A program made the position numbers and the translations under genes. From positions 56,727,454 to 56,791,453 of the forward strand of contig OY757921.1 in the NCBI GenBank assembly GCA_963585895.1: DNA of 64,000 nucleotides, written 5' to 3'. Shown here piece after piece: positions 23,146-32,164 of the stretch; the first letter of the stretch is position 1; the number at the start of each line of letters is the position of its first letter. Source of the DNA: Sepioteuthis lessoniana (Eukaryota; Mollusca; Cephalopoda; Myopsida; Loliginidae). The notes under the pieces are model-generated. The model saw only the letters and a list, made by a program, of their open reading frames with translations, ran no database searches and was not told the DNA's origin.

Positions 23146-25259
23146 TTTTTTGAAGTGAAAAAGGCATTACTACTCTATTCATGTACATTAGTATTTCATC
23201 ATATATTGAGAATACGGAAAAGGTTTTATTTTTCTCCTTCTGTTTAACTTGTTTTTTCATTTTTATTATGAAATCGTCTTTTTCAGCCTTAATTTTAATT
23301 CCATCCAATGTCATGGGCAGTTCTTGTACTGTATTATATAGTAGCTCTTTTAATTCTTTCTTGGCTCTTAAGGCTGCTATTACTGTGTCTTCCGGTGGTT
23401 TGGCAAAACTTAAGACCAATCTTGATAGTCTACATATCCTAATTTCTTTGAGGTTAAAAACTCCATTTTATAGTTATAGTTCAATAAAAAGGTCCCCCAG
23501 TGCTGCAATCGATTGGCTGTACAAGTAAGGATACCTTTCTTTAATCCATATATGGATAATAAAGGATAGTGATCTGTCTGTGGCACAAACTTTCTTCCCT
23601 GAACAGATTTATGGAATTTTTTTAGAGCAAATATTATTAAACTTTATTTCTCTATTTGGCTGTAATACCATATTCATTTGTGTCCAATGTCAGAACAATC
23701 TCAAGTTTTGGATCAAAATGTGTTAATGATAAATCGGACACGAGAATATTTTGTTGAAAGCTTTCTATCATTCTACTGGTCATTTCTACTTTGCTCCTTT
23801 TTTTGTTGATTGTTTAATGGTGTTCTTAAATTGTGCATGTTTGGTACATACACACCATAATAGTTTGCAGGCTCTAAAAATGCCTGTAGTATAGTCACAT
23901 TTTTTGAGTTGGCATGCTTTTTATTGCCTCTGTTCTAAAAAAAAGTCTGAACATCTTCCATATGTCAAAATTTGTCCTAAATACTTTTTATGGCATAAAA
24001 AATTCACACTTCTCAGAGCTAAGTTTGAAACCTTATTCTTTTCTTCTTTTGAATACTTTTTTAATCTGCTCACAGTGTTGCCTTTGATTTTCGCTCTTTA
24101 TCAATATATCATCAAGATGTGCAATGGCAAAATATAAACCAGCCAGTATGGTGTCCATACTTTATTGAAAAATGCTAGGCATGACCTTTACACCAAACAG
24201 AAGTCAATTAAATTTATACAACCCCTTGAGTGTGTTGATGGTCAACAATTTTGAGAATTCTTCATTGACTTGTACCTAAAGGTATCCACCATTTAATTTA
24301 GCAGAAATGTCTTAATGTAATTAAGTAATGGCAACAGATATGTGTGTGGTTTAAGACAGTCATGTAAACCAATTGAAAAATCCGTGCAAACACATATTTT
24401 GGGATTTTTCTTTTTTTACATATACTTTTGGAGCTGCCCAGTTCAAATATTCGACCTTTGAGAGGTCACCCAAATTTTCAAGTCACTCTAACTCCTTGTT
24501 TATAGGTTCCAAAATCACAAAAGGCATACTTCTTTTAGGCTTGAAAAAAAGGCTTCACATTTTCCTTGACATCAAACTATACTTTTGTATTGGTGTATCT
24601 TCCAAGTCCTTCGGAAAATACTTCAGGAAACTTATTTTTAAGATCCTTCATTAAATTTTCTGCCTCCCTATTTGTACTAGAGGGAGAAACATCAAGTTTG
24701 TTACAAAAAGAATTTGAGTAGTTTCTATAAATCGAATAAAACAATCCAGTCTTTGATAGCATCTGGCAACACAAAAACTTTTGATTTAAGCATCCTTCCA
24801 ACAAATGAAATGTTACACCTTTAAAAGTTAATTTTTTTCCTGACACTCCAGATGAAACCTTATCAGTTTCCTTTGATGAAAGGTTGCCAATTTTTTTTTC
24901 TGTATTTCTTCATTGATAATCACAATATCAGTTTCCTTTGATGAAAGTTTGCCAATTTTTATTCCCATATTTCTTCATTGATAATCACAATATCACTTCT
25001 GTTTTCATTTTGTATCACTAGAGAACTTGAATCTCATTGCCACTGTTATAATGTTATTGGGGCTGATTATTGGAATGATTAATCGAATCATAACTTGCAA
25101 TGAAAAGGGTTTATTTTACAAGATGTACAAGGATGTGTTAACAGAGGTATATTGTTAGCTAGTCTCGCTAGGAAGATAGACCACCTACCCAACGCTGTTA
25201 ATGCTTATATTTAGAAAGAATTGTCCATTCTATACTGAGAGGTGTCATTTCTTTACAAC

Positions 25260-25467
25260 TCTTTTAAATATAGTTTAATTTTTTATGAAAATAATTGAAG
25301 TTACCAATAATACAATGCATATTCATGGATATTACTGCATATGATATTTCAAAAGGAACAGTTAAAGCTACACAACATTTTAAAGAATGCTAATTATATT
25401 TAATGACTGCTTGTTCTCCAGATTGTTTAGTTTTGAAAATGGTTTCAACAAATGTATCATATTTCAT
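25260..25467. other. Intron spacer
   Basis: AT-rich; nothing was recognised between the Gypsy fossil and the LINE fragment. Confidence 0.5.
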
Positions 25468-25479
25468 TAGTAAATTAAT
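25468..25479 (+). repeat. Target-site duplication of RTE-like fragment
   Basis: TAGTAAATTAAT, repeated exactly at 26690-26701 (12 bp). Confidence 0.85.
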
Positions 25480-26689
25480 CATCATCATCATGTCTTGCCA
25501 TCAGCGCAGATATCCTTGACCCTCTCTCGCCACCCCTTTTTATCGTCCATTGTTTCTGGCAGGTCTTTAGGACTACATCCCGTATCAGCACAGAGCTGAT
25601 GTAGGTTCTAGCTGGTCGTCCTGCCTTTGCTCGGCCATGTGAAGGGGTCCTCAAGAGTACATCACTTATGAGCTCCTGCATGTCTGCTTCGTCTAATTTT
25701 GATAGTTTTCGTGATGGGTGGTAGGTGGCCATACTGCTGCTGCTTTGTGGGGTGCTACCTCCAGGACTTTTTCAATATTGCTTGCAGCATTCTTGTGTAG
25801 TTGCTGTCAAGCTGGAGAAAAAGCTTGATGGCAACTACACAAGACAGTTAGCGTCCATGTAGTGCATTCATATAGCAGTATTAACACGACCGCTGCTTGG
25901 AAGAAACTGCATTTTCTTTCATTGGTCAGGTCTGACTTCCATCTGACTGACAGCCTATCGGTAGCCGTCCATGCCTGTGCTAGTCATGTGTTGATGTCTG
26001 TCTCGGTTAATGAGACATTGCTTCCTTGGTAGGTGAACTTGTCAACTAGTTTCAGAGAGCTACCACTTAGTGTGGAGTTGTCGCTTGTTTGATTAAAGCA
26101 CATATATTCCGTATTGTGTGCATTGACATGGAGGCCAATACCTGCAGTGGCTCGTTCCAGACTATGTAGTTTGGTTTCAGCTTAGGTGGATGCATTTGCC
26201 TGAAGCACTGTTATCGGCTTAGCCAGCGTTGGTAATTATTTCTTCAGGGTACCTGCTTCTTTCCTTTGTTAGCTTGAAACTGTTTTCTTTGATTTTATCA
26301 ATAGATGTTCTAAGCATGTAGTCTACACAGATGATAGAAAGGTATGGGGCTAATGTATCTCCTTGCCATACACTTGCTACAATGTTGAAATAGTCTGTAT
26401 CTCCATCTGGAGAATGGATTTTTGCTTTGGTGTTTCTATAGATCATCATTATGGCTGCGACGGTTTCTTTTGGTAGGCCGTTGGCGAGTAGAATTTACTC
26501 CATCTTTCCTCTGTGAATGGAGTCAAAGGCCTTGGTAAAGTCAACAAATAATATTGTTGCCTCTAGGTTTTTTGCCTGTACACCTTCAAGATTTCGACGG
26601 ATAGTCAAAATTTGTGACGTCAGAAGCCATTTTGGTTCTTCCTAAGTATGTTCTCAATTTTGGGTTCTATGCAGCTGTATAGCATTGTA
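25480..26689 (-). mobile_element. 5'-truncated RTE-like LINE fragment, minus strand
   Basis: A minus-strand piece of a reverse transcriptase. From 26640 down to 25480 it shows a VDFTKAFDSI-type motif, MMIYRNTKAKIHSPDGDTDY, WQGDTLAPYLSIICVDYMLR and, at the end, ELISDVLLRTPSHGRAKAGR and RPARTYISSV. This order is that of a common animal LINE of the RTE-like group (from memory). It ends in a short ATG/ATGATT tail, typical of that group. TAGTAAATTAAT flanks it at 25468-25479 and 26690-26701, so this is a 1.2-kb 5'-truncated insertion. Stops and an inverted duplication at 25792-25843 break it. Confidence 0.8.
25792..25843. repeat. Imperfect palindrome inside the RTE-like fragment
   Basis: Arms of 22 nt (25792-25813 and 25822-25843) differ at two positions and enclose 8 nt. 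The right arm is an inverted copy of LINE sequence found just to its left, so it arose after the insertion by local inverted duplication. Confidence 0.75.
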
Positions 26690-26710
26690 TAGTAAATTAA
26701 TATTAACATA

Positions 26711-26752
26711 TAATCTCTCTCTCTCTCTCTCTTTATGTGTATGTGTGTGTCC
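26711..26752. repeat. CT and GT microsatellites
   Basis: About ten CT repeats followed closely by a TGTGTGTG stretch in the intron. Confidence 0.9.
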
Positions 26753-27058
26753 CGGTATGTGAACACAAGCCACTTCTTTTTTCTTCTATCAAATATTTTC
26801 CTTAATTTTTTCTCTTGCTATTATGTAAAGTACTTAGAGGCTTCATATAGCAACCATGCACAGCGTTTCTTTTAATGCAATGATGGGATAGCTTTAAACA
26901 AATAGTGCTCTGTGGAAAAATTTGAATGTATTGTGCTTGAAAAAGTGATGCAAATTTTTTTTTTCTTTTTGGAGATATTTTCTTTGATTCAAAAAAATTT
27001 TTAGATTCAAAATATATAACTTTAAAAGACAAGGATGAATAAAAAAAAATACCCAGTA

Positions 27059-27083
27059 TCTATCTATCTATCTATCTATCTAT
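27059..27083. repeat. TATC microsatellite
   Basis: Six consecutive TATC units. Confidence 0.95.
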
Positions 27084-27486
27084 ATAACATATCTAAATAG
27101 GAAACTTTGTCCCATCTCCAAAACACATTTTTCTGCTACTAGCTCACCATTATTTGGTATTTTCTTCATATCAATGCAATGGTAAATGTAACAATTTTAC
27201 TCTTTAAACAATTCATTTTATGAATACATTAAAATGCTGAAATAATCTATATAAATTTATCTAAAGATTTTATTTGTCAATTATTTTTCTTTGATATAAC
27301 AGAGTGTAGGGAAATTGACTGCTTTTGCCTTAATTTGTTGAGCTGAGCTCTATTTCACTATTTTCTGTAACCCTAATATTTTATCCTTGGTGAGATTACA
27401 TCAGATAGTAATAATAAAAGACTTCATACAGTGATCATTTACAGCCTTTCTTTTAATAAATAGAATAAGATTGCTTTAGAAAAAAT

Positions 27487-27548
27487 CATAATGCTCTGGG
27501 GTAAAGTTTAAAGGTAAATACCTTTAAACTTTACCCCAGAGCATTATG
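27487..27548. repeat. Perfect palindrome, 30-nt arms, 2-nt loop
   Basis: Positions 27487-27516 are the exact reverse complement of 27519-27548, separated by AA. Such a structure could extrude as a cruciform. An assembly error is also possible and should be kept in mind. Confidence 0.9.
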
Positions 27549-27730
27549 TGCTCAACATTTTTGTGAGCTTCAGCAACAGGGTATATGAGTGCTAAGGCTT
27601 CATAGAATTAAGTTGTCATTGTAAATCTTTTGGTCTTAAAAAGAATGTAATATTTTATAGACTCTTAGGGATACAATTTTATTTTTGTTATTTTTTATTT
27701 CATAAGATAAAGCTGATTCACTGTAATTCT

Positions 27731-27732
<2 letters not shown>

Positions 27733-27765
<33 letters not shown>
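27733..27765 (+). promoter_or_regulatory. 33-T polypyrimidine tract at a splice acceptor
   Basis: An uninterrupted run of 33 T directly precedes CAG at 27766-27768, the acceptor of the 72-bp exon. It serves as the polypyrimidine tract and is far longer than needed. Its length is likely to vary between individuals. Confidence 0.8.
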
Positions 27766-27768
27766 CAG

Positions 27769-27840
27769 GAACCTTTACAAAGTTTCTTCTAAATCACTAC
27801 ATGCTGAGTCTCATACTGATACTAGTTTACAGTCTTTTAG
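27769..27840 (+). CDS. CEP350: Small exon of CEP350-like gene
   Basis: A 72-bp exon, phase 2 in and 2 out, between the T33-CAG acceptor and a GTGAGG donor. The first base completes a Leu codon (TT|G). The peptide is NLYKVSSKSLHAESHTDTSL followed by QSF and a split Ser codon, a Ser/Thr-rich linker. Because its length is a multiple of three it could be skipped without shifting the frame. Exact phase agreement with both neighbours is the main support. Confidence 0.68.
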
Positions 27841-28978
27841 GTGAGGTGAAAATTACTTAACATTTCATTGACATTATGACTATAATCTTAAGAAAAACAA
27901 TTACTTTTGAATACTATAAACAAAATTTATATTTATAAAGATATATGTATGGATTTGCCATTATTATCAAGATTAACATTTTTGGGACAGCTGCTTGTAG
28001 ATTAAGTTGAGAATGGATTTTGATGGATAAATTAAGTTTTGTATTAAGAAAATGTAATGGATATTTTATGGAGAATGAGTGATAAAATAATGATGAAATA
28101 TTCATTAAAAATAAAGTTAAAAGCAGGAAAATCTGTCCCCAAAAGGAAGATGTGAAGAAAAGTTTCTTGAATATATTGTTGAAAGTCATATAACCCCCAA
28201 GAGAAACTGGGGAGAGATTTTGGACTTTTATGCAATAAAATTACCACAGAAATTCTTTACAATCCCAATGCACTCTATTAGAAACCAAATTTATTTTATA
28301 TTTTTAAAAGAATTACATTTTCTTAATGTATAGAAATGAAATATACTTCTATACAAAGAGAACACTGGAAAAAATATTACTGTTGTTTATTATATGATGA
28401 TTTGTTATATTTTTAATTTTTTTATAAAGCATTAAAATGATTAATTTAAGGTGTTGATGATTTAAATGAAAAAGAAGTGATAAGAGTAGACTAGGTATTT
28501 CAGAAAAATCAATATCATTTGTAATCTAACTTAACCAATTCTCATTCAAATTATCTCAAATTTTAACGTGTAGAAACAACTCAAAATTCTATGTTTAAAT
28601 TTTAATGACATTCCTATACCTGAAAAGAATTAAATATGAAATTTTGTTTCTATACATGCTGTTAAAATTTGAGATCATTTGACAAGAATTTGTCAAGTTA
28701 TTAGATTACACAATTATATCAAATTTTTGGAAACACCCCATATATTCATTTCTTTGGACAGTTTTTAAATGAAAAATTTAGTTTTCAAAGAGGTGGTAAA
28801 TTATGGGAAAAAAAGTTGATGTGCTAGAATGTATACAAACAAGTACAAAAAAATGTAAAAATATATGATATAAACATGTAGAAAATGTTTTATGAGAAGA
28901 TTTTTGAAATGCATTGATGCAATCATTTTTTGCTATACAATCCTATTTTAATCTTTTTTTTTTTTTTTTTAACTTCAG
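27841..28978. other. Intron
   Basis: AT-rich, with no gene or repeat end recognised. It ends in a T-rich tract and CAG. Confidence 0.6.
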
Positions 28979-29120
28979 TGAAGACAGTGAAATGGATAAT
29001 TGTTCAACAAGTGAGGCCCCATTAAGGAGTCAATCAAGTATAGGAGACTCAACTGATTCTGATGTATCCAGTTTATTAAATGAACAAGCAAAGATTCATG
29101 TCAATCCATCTCATTCCAGG
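28979..29120 (+). CDS. CEP350: Exon of CEP350-like gene (acidic Ser-rich)
   Basis: A 142-bp exon, phase 2 in and 0 out, after a T17-AACTTCAG acceptor, with a GTAAGG donor at 29121. It encodes EDSEMDNCSTSEAPLRSQSS followed by IGDSTDSDVSSLLNEQAKIH and VNPSHSR. It is acidic and Ser-rich, probably disordered and phosphorylatable. A hAT-type element starts at 29134, 13 bp past the exon, and its target duplication begins at the sixth intron base. The next exon that fits by phase is 25.7 kb away. Confidence 0.7.
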
Positions 29121-29125
29121 GTAAG

Positions 29126-29133
29126 GTTTAAAA
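29126..29133 (+). repeat. 8-bp target duplication of hAT-type element
   Basis: GTTTAAAA at 29126-29133 is repeated at 30148-30155. An 8-bp duplication is diagnostic of the hAT superfamily. Confidence 0.85.
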
Positions 29134-30147
29134 CAGTGTTTCCCAACCTTTTCTTCCTTGTGGCCCATTTTTGGTGTAAAAAAATTTCAGGCCCACATAA
29201 GTACAAATAGAAATTCTATGTGACAGGAAATACATCTTATTTACAAAATCAAAATTTAGTAGAAAATATAGATTCTGACTAATGACTACACTTCCCCTGG
29301 TGTCTATAAGCTTGTCAAGTTGAACTTCTAAACTTTGATTCAGCTTCAGGTGTAGTCTTTTCAATCTGCAACACATTATGTTTCTTTGTGAATATATCAT
29401 TTGCTGTAGAAACTCCCACCTCAATCTTGCCCAGTCGACTGCAACTCTGCTGAATGGTAAGGACCCCCCCCACACCAATGAGTGTCCTGGATATGATACT
29501 AAACAATCTGATGGTGAGGTTCCAGTGATGCTGGAGCTTTGGGGAATGCGGAGTAGCCCTTCACTGCCATTGCTCCCAGGTCTACTTTGGCCCTGAGTGG
29601 TAGCACCTGATAAGGGCCTTATCTATAGATTAAATAGAAGTGAACTATGTACTTATGCTAAGCTGAATTTTTTGAAATGGAACTGTTTTTGACATTGAAA
29701 CTATACTTACGCTAAACTTTTTCAAAATTGTTTAATATAGAACAGTTTTAACATTTAACTGTGTAAACAAAATCTATACTTATACTAAACTGAATTGTTT
29801 GAATTAGAACTGTTTGAATAAATTGAATAGCTTAATTGTTTTTGACAATTAAACTGTGTTCTAATGCTAAAATGAATTGTTTGCAATAGGACTGATTATT
29901 TGTATAAAAATGGATTTGGCATTAAATAACCTACAAAGATTGATATGCCATAAAAACCAACCAACCAACCCACCTCAACCCAACCAGGTGGTGAGAAAAC
30001 TCAAGTAAGAATGGAACTACTTTTCCAAGAACAAGGGATGGGAGGTATTTACTTTCAGCTATCCAATCAATTCTTTCTTTTCAAACCTGCTTGGGCCAAC
30101 TTCAGGCCCATTTAAAAAATTTCTCAGGCCCAATTTGAGAATCCCTG
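29134..30147. mobile_element. Non-autonomous hAT-type DNA transposon holding an S element
   Basis: The left end CAGTGTTTCCCAACC and the right end, read inward as CAGGGATTCTCAAATTG, are hAT-like inverted ends of about 15 bp, with a perfect 8-bp duplication outside. GGCCCATTTTTGG on the left and a matching AAATGGGCC on the inverted right side extend the similarity. Without the nested S copy (29425-29968) the element is about 470 bp and encodes nothing, so it depended on another transposase. Confidence 0.82.
29425..29968 (+). mobile_element. S element inside the hAT-type element
   Basis: Starts TCTTGCCCAGTCG with a partly deleted head, then the S body (GAGTGTCCTGGATATGATAC, GATGCTGGAGCTTTGGGG), degenerate AACTGAATTG repeats, the hairpin at 29918-29949 and a CCAA-repeat tail. 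CCCACCTCAA flanks it at 29415-29424 and 29969-29978 (10 bp). No coding capacity. Confidence 0.85.
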
Positions 30148-31098
30148 GTTTAAAATGGTATTGAAGGGATACAAGTAAAATCATATTTATTGTATATTTT
30201 GATTTTAATTCAGTTTCTAAGTAATTATAGCAATGACCAGAGAGTTGAAATATTTTGAAAATTGATTTCAAGGAGGAGGAATGTATTTTCGTAATTATAT
30301 TATCACATTTAGTAGAAAGGAATGGAAGAATAACTGCTGTTATGTTTATAAATTGTCATTTATTTCAAAAAAGTCTCTCTATACCAACATTTTAATCAAT
30401 GTTAGTATTGTGATGAATTTTGCTTACAAGAAGCAAAATGAATGTGCTGTTTCATATGTCTTTCATGGAAGCAGCCATTTATAATATGAGTCATGCACAT
30501 ATGCAGGTTAGTTACTGTTGCTTATGAACATGCATGAGTTATCTTGTACATAAGGACTCTAAAGTGACAGATGGCAATTTTTAGTTAACAACTGTTGGAA
30601 GAGAATCAGAACAAGAGTGATGTTTGGGTAGAGCATATAGAGCAAACATTTGTGAGAGTGAAGAGATGAACATTATTGTTGAAAGAACTTGACTTTGTCA
30701 GGAAGAAGGAAAATTAAATCTGTCTTTATCAGAGGAAACAAGAAACAAGTCTTTTGGCATTGTTCATTACAACTAAGATAAGCTTAAACAGCAAGACAAT
30801 TTTGATTTCTTTTTCCAATTGTTTTTATTTACTTTAAATTGAATACTTTTATACAAGAGGAAAGGAAAGTTATTATATGCCTATAACCACTGTCAAAGGA
30901 TTTTTTGATTCTTTTCGGCTCCTTAGTCATGTTATTAATATTTGACAGAAGGCAGAATGTGTTTACACACACATACAAAATAATTCATAACTCATTAAGC
31001 AATATTAAAATTTAGTATGTTTTCTTCAATCTTCAATAATATTTATAGATATATTCAGATTGTCTGATTAATTTTTAGCTGATTTAAATATATATATA

Positions 31099-31165
31099 AA
31101 GTTTGACTAGCATAGATACACGGTCACCAAGTGGCATTATCTGTTTGTCTATGCTATTCAAACTT
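31099..31165 (+). other. miRNA-precursor-like hairpin (candidate)
   Basis: AAGTTTGACTAGCATAGATA at 31099-31118 pairs with TGTCTATGCTATTCAAACTT at 31146-31165, with one mismatch and one T-G pair, around a 27-nt loop. Arm length and loop size resemble an animal pre-miRNA. It is also compatible with a tiny inverted repeat or a template-switch product, and no known miRNA was recognised. Confidence 0.3.
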
Positions 31166-31205
31166 AGTTCTATATATGCTTTATCACTATTATTGAGCAT
31201 GCTTT

Positions 31206-31230
31206 ATATATATATATATATATATATAAG
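31206..31230. repeat. TA microsatellite
   Basis: About twelve TA units in the intron. Confidence 0.95.
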
Positions 31231-31354
31231 TACCAACTCCTATGCATGAGCAGGATGTGACATAGGTCAGTTTTTTTAAGAGTAGTTTAAAAAGTTTTAA
31301 TTCAGTTTTCCCTTCCTTTGATTTGGTAGCCATATCAAGATTATTTGCTATTTA

Positions 31355-31478
31355 CTACTATTTACCCATAACTGGAGGGGGAATAGTTGGATGTATATAT
31401 TTTTCCGAGGGTATCAGTGTTATGTGAAATGATTGGAACTCATGTTGCCATATTCATTTCCTATGATGATATCCATTA
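31355..31478 (-). mobile_element. Degraded tRNA-derived SINE copy, minus strand
   Basis: Aligns with the minus-strand SINE at 39599-39877 over CTACTATTTACCCATAACTG, GTATCAGTGTTATGTGAAA and the CCATATTCATTTCCTATGAT region. It keeps the promoter half and part of the body and is the most diverged of the three copies. Confidence 0.65.
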
Positions 31479-31496
31479 GGAGTGCCTCACATATAT

Positions 31497-31930
31497 ATTG
31501 TAGGACTGAAGAGCATGGCTTACCTAGTAGGAAGTGATCCTTCTCAAGGCTTATAGGGACTCTTGTGCAATGGCTGGCATTTCACAAAATGGAGATCTCA
31601 CCTTTGCAAGTATGATGACATGTGCCACTGACCATATAAGGAGCTGTATTGTTTGCTAAGCCAGTTCTCTGAAGACTGCATGTGAATTGAAAAATTGCAA
31701 AAACACATACAAGCTATTTTACCAATTTCCCATTCCTTGCCCTCTCAACTGTGCTACTTACCACTTGCACAGTCTTAAGAGTACTGGCTTTGCAAACATT
31801 ACTATCCATTTTATGAAATGCTGGCTTTTGTGCACACAAGTCTGTAAGCCTCAAAAAAGATTTCTGACTACTATCAAGGTAACTCATACTCACTTCATAC
31901 TAGGTAAGCCATGCTCTTTATTCCTACAAT
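31497..31930. mobile_element. Fold-back MITE with long inverted ends
   Basis: The 434-bp element begins ATTGTAGGACTGAAGAGCAT and, read from the other strand at its end, ATTGTAGGAATAAAGAGCAT. The similarity continues inward for about 150 bp (GGCTTACCTAGTA, then CTGGCATTTCACAAAATGGA against CAGCATTTCATAAAATGGA). The centre is unpaired. No transposase frame and no clear target duplication were found, so the superfamily is unknown. Confidence 0.7.
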
Positions 31931-32164
31931 TCTTTCATGATCTCCAGATCACATACATAACAGCTGGAGGGGGTGGTTGCTTCCGTCTTGTGGTTCTCCA
32001 TGGTAGAACAGAAGAGGCTTGTGCATCCAATGTGGGAGGGTCATCATTTGAGGTTAATCAGAAGGAAGAAATTTTGTCATCTGAGTCTGGTGAGTCACTG
32101 TTATTTGTCATGTCATTTCGTATTTGTGTAGAATACTCATGTTCTACTATACACTTATCTTAGA

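Larger units (their letters stand above)
16292..25259 (-). mobile_element. Ty3/Gypsy-type LTR retrotransposon fossil, minus strand, hosting LINE A2
   Basis: Similar LTR-like ends of about 215-220 bp lie at 16292-16511 and 25044-25258 (shared GTGTTAACAGAGGTATATTG). They differ at many positions, so the element is old. On the minus strand the recognisable parts are a protease/reverse transcriptase segment near 24577-24846, reverse transcriptase remains near 24060-24420, the spacer before integrase near 23146-23419, integrase at about 17142-17540, and its C-terminal part to about 16700. The element is broken in many places. LINE A2 inserted between its reverse transcriptase and integrase regions. 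No envelope-like gene was recognised. Confidence 0.75.
26753..27768. other. Intron before the 72-bp exon
   Basis: AT-rich. It contains a TATC microsatellite (27059-27083), a perfect palindrome (27487-27548) and a 33-T run before the acceptor. No gene was seen. Confidence 0.6.
30156..31354. other. Intron
   Basis: AT-rich host intron with a 20-nt-arm hairpin (31099-31165) and a TA repeat (31206-31230). No gene was seen. Confidence 0.6.

Noticed and set aside
31957-32095. Possible extra exon (AG at 31955-31956, open frame rich in Gly and Ser, GTGAGT at the end)
   Set aside because: It would leave phase 1 while the next exon starts in phase 0, it abuts a MITE and probable LTR sequence, and no family resemblance is seen.
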